Below are positions 3,914 through 5,931 of a stretch of DNA of 5,931 bases, one piece after another. A model generated the notes under the pieces. That model worked only from the letters and a program-made list of their open reading frames with translations. It did not search any database and was not told the DNA's origin. Source of the DNA: Alistipes sp. (GTDB lineage: Bacteria; Bacteroidota; Bacteroidia; Bacteroidales; Rikenellaceae); contig VSOO01000094.1 of NCBI GenBank assembly GCA_009774895.1, forward strand, positions 1-5,931. Reading direction: 5' to 3'. The translations under genes and the position numbers were made by a program. The first letter of the stretch is position 1, and every line of letters begins with the position of its first letter.

Positions 3914-5931
3914 CTACTCGAATCCCGCGGTCTCGGGTTTCTGCGGCAGGAAGCGGAAATCCTCCATGCGGGGTTGGTTCGAGATGCGGAAATAGCGGCT
4001 GTCGAGCCATCCGCGCTTCCCGACGGCGATGCCGAGCTGTATCTGTATGGCGTGGAAGATCAACCGCTCGTTGCGGATGCGCAGCCCCACGCCGAACGAG
4101 GCGGAGAACTCGTTGCGGAAGGGGTTGGCGTGGTCGCCCAGCAGCCCGAAGTCGGCGAAGCCGAAGAACGCGAAGCGGAAGCCCAGCGGCTGAAACGGGG
4201 TGAAAAGTACGGTTTCGGTGTTGAGGACCGCACGGTTCGTGCCCACGAGGTGCTCGCGCAGCGCCCGAAGGCCGTTTTCGGTGGTGAAGCGCACGGTCTC
4301 GTCACTGCCCGTGCCGCGGTTCCAGCCCTGGGTGTAGTTGAGCGCCAGGAATTGACGGATGCGGTTGCGGCGGAAGATGAAGAGGTTCGAGAACCACCGC
4401 AGGTCGATGTCCGCGGCGCTGCGGCTCCAGACTCCGGTCGCGGGGTCGATGTAGCTGCCGACGGATGCCGAGCCCGACAGGTAGCCCGGACGTGTGAAGC
4501 CGCCGCCCATGATCCTCGCACCCACATAGATCCGGTCGTGGAATTCGCCCCACGAGTAGCCGCCGGTGAGCTCGGCGCGGTATCCCGCGGCGAGGTACTC
4601 GCGGATGCCGAAGCCGTGCACGAGGTTCGCCGAGTAGAACTTCTCGCGGTAGAGACCCAGCCCCACGAGCAGGTCGTCCGTATCGTGGAAGAGGGGGTTG
4701 TGTGTAGGCGTCACCTCGGGGCGCCGGCCGTGGCGCGCACGGAAGTAACGCCCCGTGAGGAAGATGCTCGATGCGATGGAGGGAAGATAGCGCGAGCGTC
4801 CGACCCATGCGTCGATCGCCTCCACGCGCACCAGCCCCGTGGTGTCGCGATCGACGAAGTAGCGCTCCTCCTTCAGGCGGTTGTACTCCGCGCCGACTTC
4901 GTAGTCGGTGGGGCGGATGAACTCCTTGTGCAGCCCCACGCGCAGCTCCGATTCGTAGAAGTTGCGGCCCGCCGAGAAATCCGCCGTGTAGAACGTTCCC
5001 AGCAGGTTGGGGATCTCGTATTCGACGATGCACCCGCCGAATCCGAAGTCGCGGCGATCGAAATAGGTGTTCAGCTGCAATTTGTTGCCCGTGCCGAGGA
5101 TGTTGGCGTCGTAGACTCCGAACATCGTGTGTCCGCGCCCCCGGAACGAGGCGTCGGCACTGATGGTCCAGCTGTCGCGCGTGCGCACCACGACGTGTAC
5201 CACGGAGGTGTCCTGCGGATCGGGTATCAGCTCGATGGCCGCATCGGAGAGGTAGTCGCGCGAGCGCAGCAGCTGCTTGGTGCGGACCAGGAGCGCGGGG
5301 TCCACACGGTCGCCGGTGCGGAACAGCAGGTCGCGCCGCACGACCCGCTCGTGCGTGAGCGCATGGGTGTTGTTGCCCGCGCGTTCGAACCAGTTGCCGT
5401 CCGGATCGAAGACCTGTGCCCGTCGGACGTAGATGCTTCCCACGGTGCGGCCCGCATAGGGCGCGTAGAGGCGGCTCTCGTCGATCACGCGTCCGCTGGC
5501 CGTGGTGTCGATCGAGGAGCGCCTGAAGAGCAGCTGGTAGAGCATGCGCGGCACGGCCCTGCGGCGGCTCTTGGCCTCGATGCTGTCGTAGAGTCGGAGG
5601 TTGTTTTCGCTCAGGATGTTGATGCTGTCCTGCGCAGCGTCGCGTCGGGGCAGACGCTGCGCGCGTCGGTCTGCGGAGCGTATGCCGTCGGGGTGGGGCA
5701 GCCGCGAGCCGCCTGCTCCCGCACGATCCGGCGGGGGAACTTGCGGCGCTCTTTGCAGCTCCGGCCGTGCGGCGGTGCGGTGTACTGCGGTGTCGGTTGC
5801 CCGCGCGGAGAGGAGTGCTCCGGCCGGCTGTGCGGTTGAGGCTCGGGGTATTGCGGGGGCGGTTGCCCGTGCGGAGGTGCTCGCGGCGGTCTGTCGTGCG
5901 GTTTTTGCTGTGGCGAAGTGGGGTATGGGGG
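3914..5931 (-). CDS. Omp85-superfamily (BamA/TamA-like) outer-membrane protein, 5' end cut by the window
   Basis: The frame is open from the window edge at 5931 to the TAG at 3914-3916, 671 residues. The first in-frame start, a GTG at 5552-5554, is not the true start: conserved-looking sequence (DSINILSENNLRLYDSIEAK, then RAVPRMLYQLLF) straddles it. The true start and signal peptide lie beyond the window. From 5931 to about 5640 the protein is an Ala/Pro/Thr/Arg-rich linker. About 5452-5168 encodes a POTRA-like module (GSIYVRRAQVFD, RTGDRVDPALLVRTKQLLRS, DYLSDAAIELIPDP, VVHVVVRTRDSW), and the rest is a long barrel with many aromatic, Gly-rich strands (VYDANILGTGNKLQLNTYFD, GFADFGLLGD, FGVGLRIRNERLIFHAIQIQ). 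It ends in Glu rather than the usual terminal Phe. Relatives insert or export outer-membrane proteins or lipids; only one POTRA is visible, so it is not BamA itself. It converges on the barrel gene at 3845, with 68 bases and no terminator seen between. The specific role is unknown. Confidence 0.8.
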   Translation of the reverse strand, partial: PIPHFATAKTARQTAASTSARATAPAIPRASTAQPAGALLSARATDTAVHRTAARPELQRAPQVPPPDRAGAGGSRLPHPDGIRSADRRAQRLPRRDAAQDSINILSENNLRLYDSIEAKSRRRAVPRMLYQLLFRRSSIDTTASGRVIDESRLYAPYAGRTVGSIYVRRAQVFDPDGNWFERAGNNTHALTHERVVRRDLLFRTGDRVDPALLVRTKQLLRSRDYLSDAAIELIPDPQDTSVVHVVVRTRDSWTISADASFRGRGHTMFGVYDANILGTGNKLQLNTYFDRRDFGFGGCIVEYEIPNLLGTFYTADFSAGRNFYESELRVGLHKEFIRPTDYEVGAEYNRLKEERYFVDRDTTGLVRVEAIDAWVGRSRYLPSIASSIFLTGRYFRARHGRRPEVTPTHNPLFHDTDDLLVGLGLYREKFYSANLVHGFGIREYLAAGYRAELTGGYSWGEFHDRIYVGARIMGGGFTRPGYLSGSASVGSYIDPATGVWSRSAADIDLRWFSNLFIFRRNRIRQFLALNYTQGWNRGTGSDETVRFTTENGLRALREHLVGTNRAVLNTETVLFTPFQPLGFRFAFFGFADFGLLGDHANPFRNEFSASFGVGLRIRNERLIFHAIQIQLGIAVGKRGWLDSRYFRISNQPRMEDFRFLPQKPETAGFE
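5783..5875 (-). repeat. Degenerate 66-base direct repeat in the Omp85-like linker
   Basis: Bases 5783-5809 and 5849-5875 match at 23 of 27 positions and are offset by 66 bases, a multiple of three. In the frame of the barrel gene both copies begin SARAT on the minus strand (SARATAPAI and SARATDTAV), and a weaker echo (AKATA) lies further upstream. The tract is part of the linker between the missing signal peptide and the POTRA module. All three minus-strand frames are open here, so the frame is set only by continuity with the conserved part downstream. Confidence 0.55.

Noticed and set aside
2948..5839. A very long open frame on the plus strand running through both barrel genes
   Set aside because: It runs antisense to the Omp85-like gene and out of frame with the plus-strand barrel gene. 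Its product is Arg/Ala-rich and lacks any fold signature. Long stop-free frames are expected in DNA with such high GC.

Overview
The window looks like chromosomal DNA from a high-GC member of the Bacteroidota, most like Alistipes or a related Rikenellaceae lineage. This is inferred from four things: a bS21 protein of the Bacteroides type, start regions that are A-rich and mostly lack a Shine-Dalgarno sequence, promoter-like TAnnTTTG motifs, and envelope proteins of families typical of the phylum. The genus is a guess; the phylum is fairly secure. No tRNA, rRNA, CRISPR array, insertion sequence or phage gene was seen.

Layout. Positions 1-593 hold the 3' part of a UbiD-family decarboxylase, probably for menaquinone synthesis. 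Positions 640-1737 encode a membrane-anchored protein with four helix-hairpin-helix modules (ComEA-like). The third quarter of that gene drops sharply in GC and contains a promoter-like motif and a strong anti-Shine-Dalgarno complement. Positions 1767-1958 are rpsU (ribosomal protein bS21), closed by a clear intrinsic terminator at 1979-2019. All of these read on the plus strand and could form one transcript.

After a promoter-like region at 2095-2125, a second plus-strand pair begins: a metallophosphoesterase lipoprotein (2132-2944), overlapped by 20 bases by an exported outer-membrane beta-barrel protein (2925-3845). A minus-strand gene converges on this pair with only 68 bases between the stops. 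It encodes a large POTRA plus beta-barrel protein of the Omp85 (BamA/TamA) type and runs out of the window at 5931, so its N-terminus is missing.

The three genes of the right half all act in the cell envelope, but nothing in the sequence proves a shared pathway. Both barrel proteins carry long low-complexity linkers between the exported N-terminus and the folded domain, and these linkers hold the most repetitive DNA in the window. No clearly new system is present. The best leads are the unusual rpsU leader and the two linker regions, where reading frame and repeat structure deserve a check.
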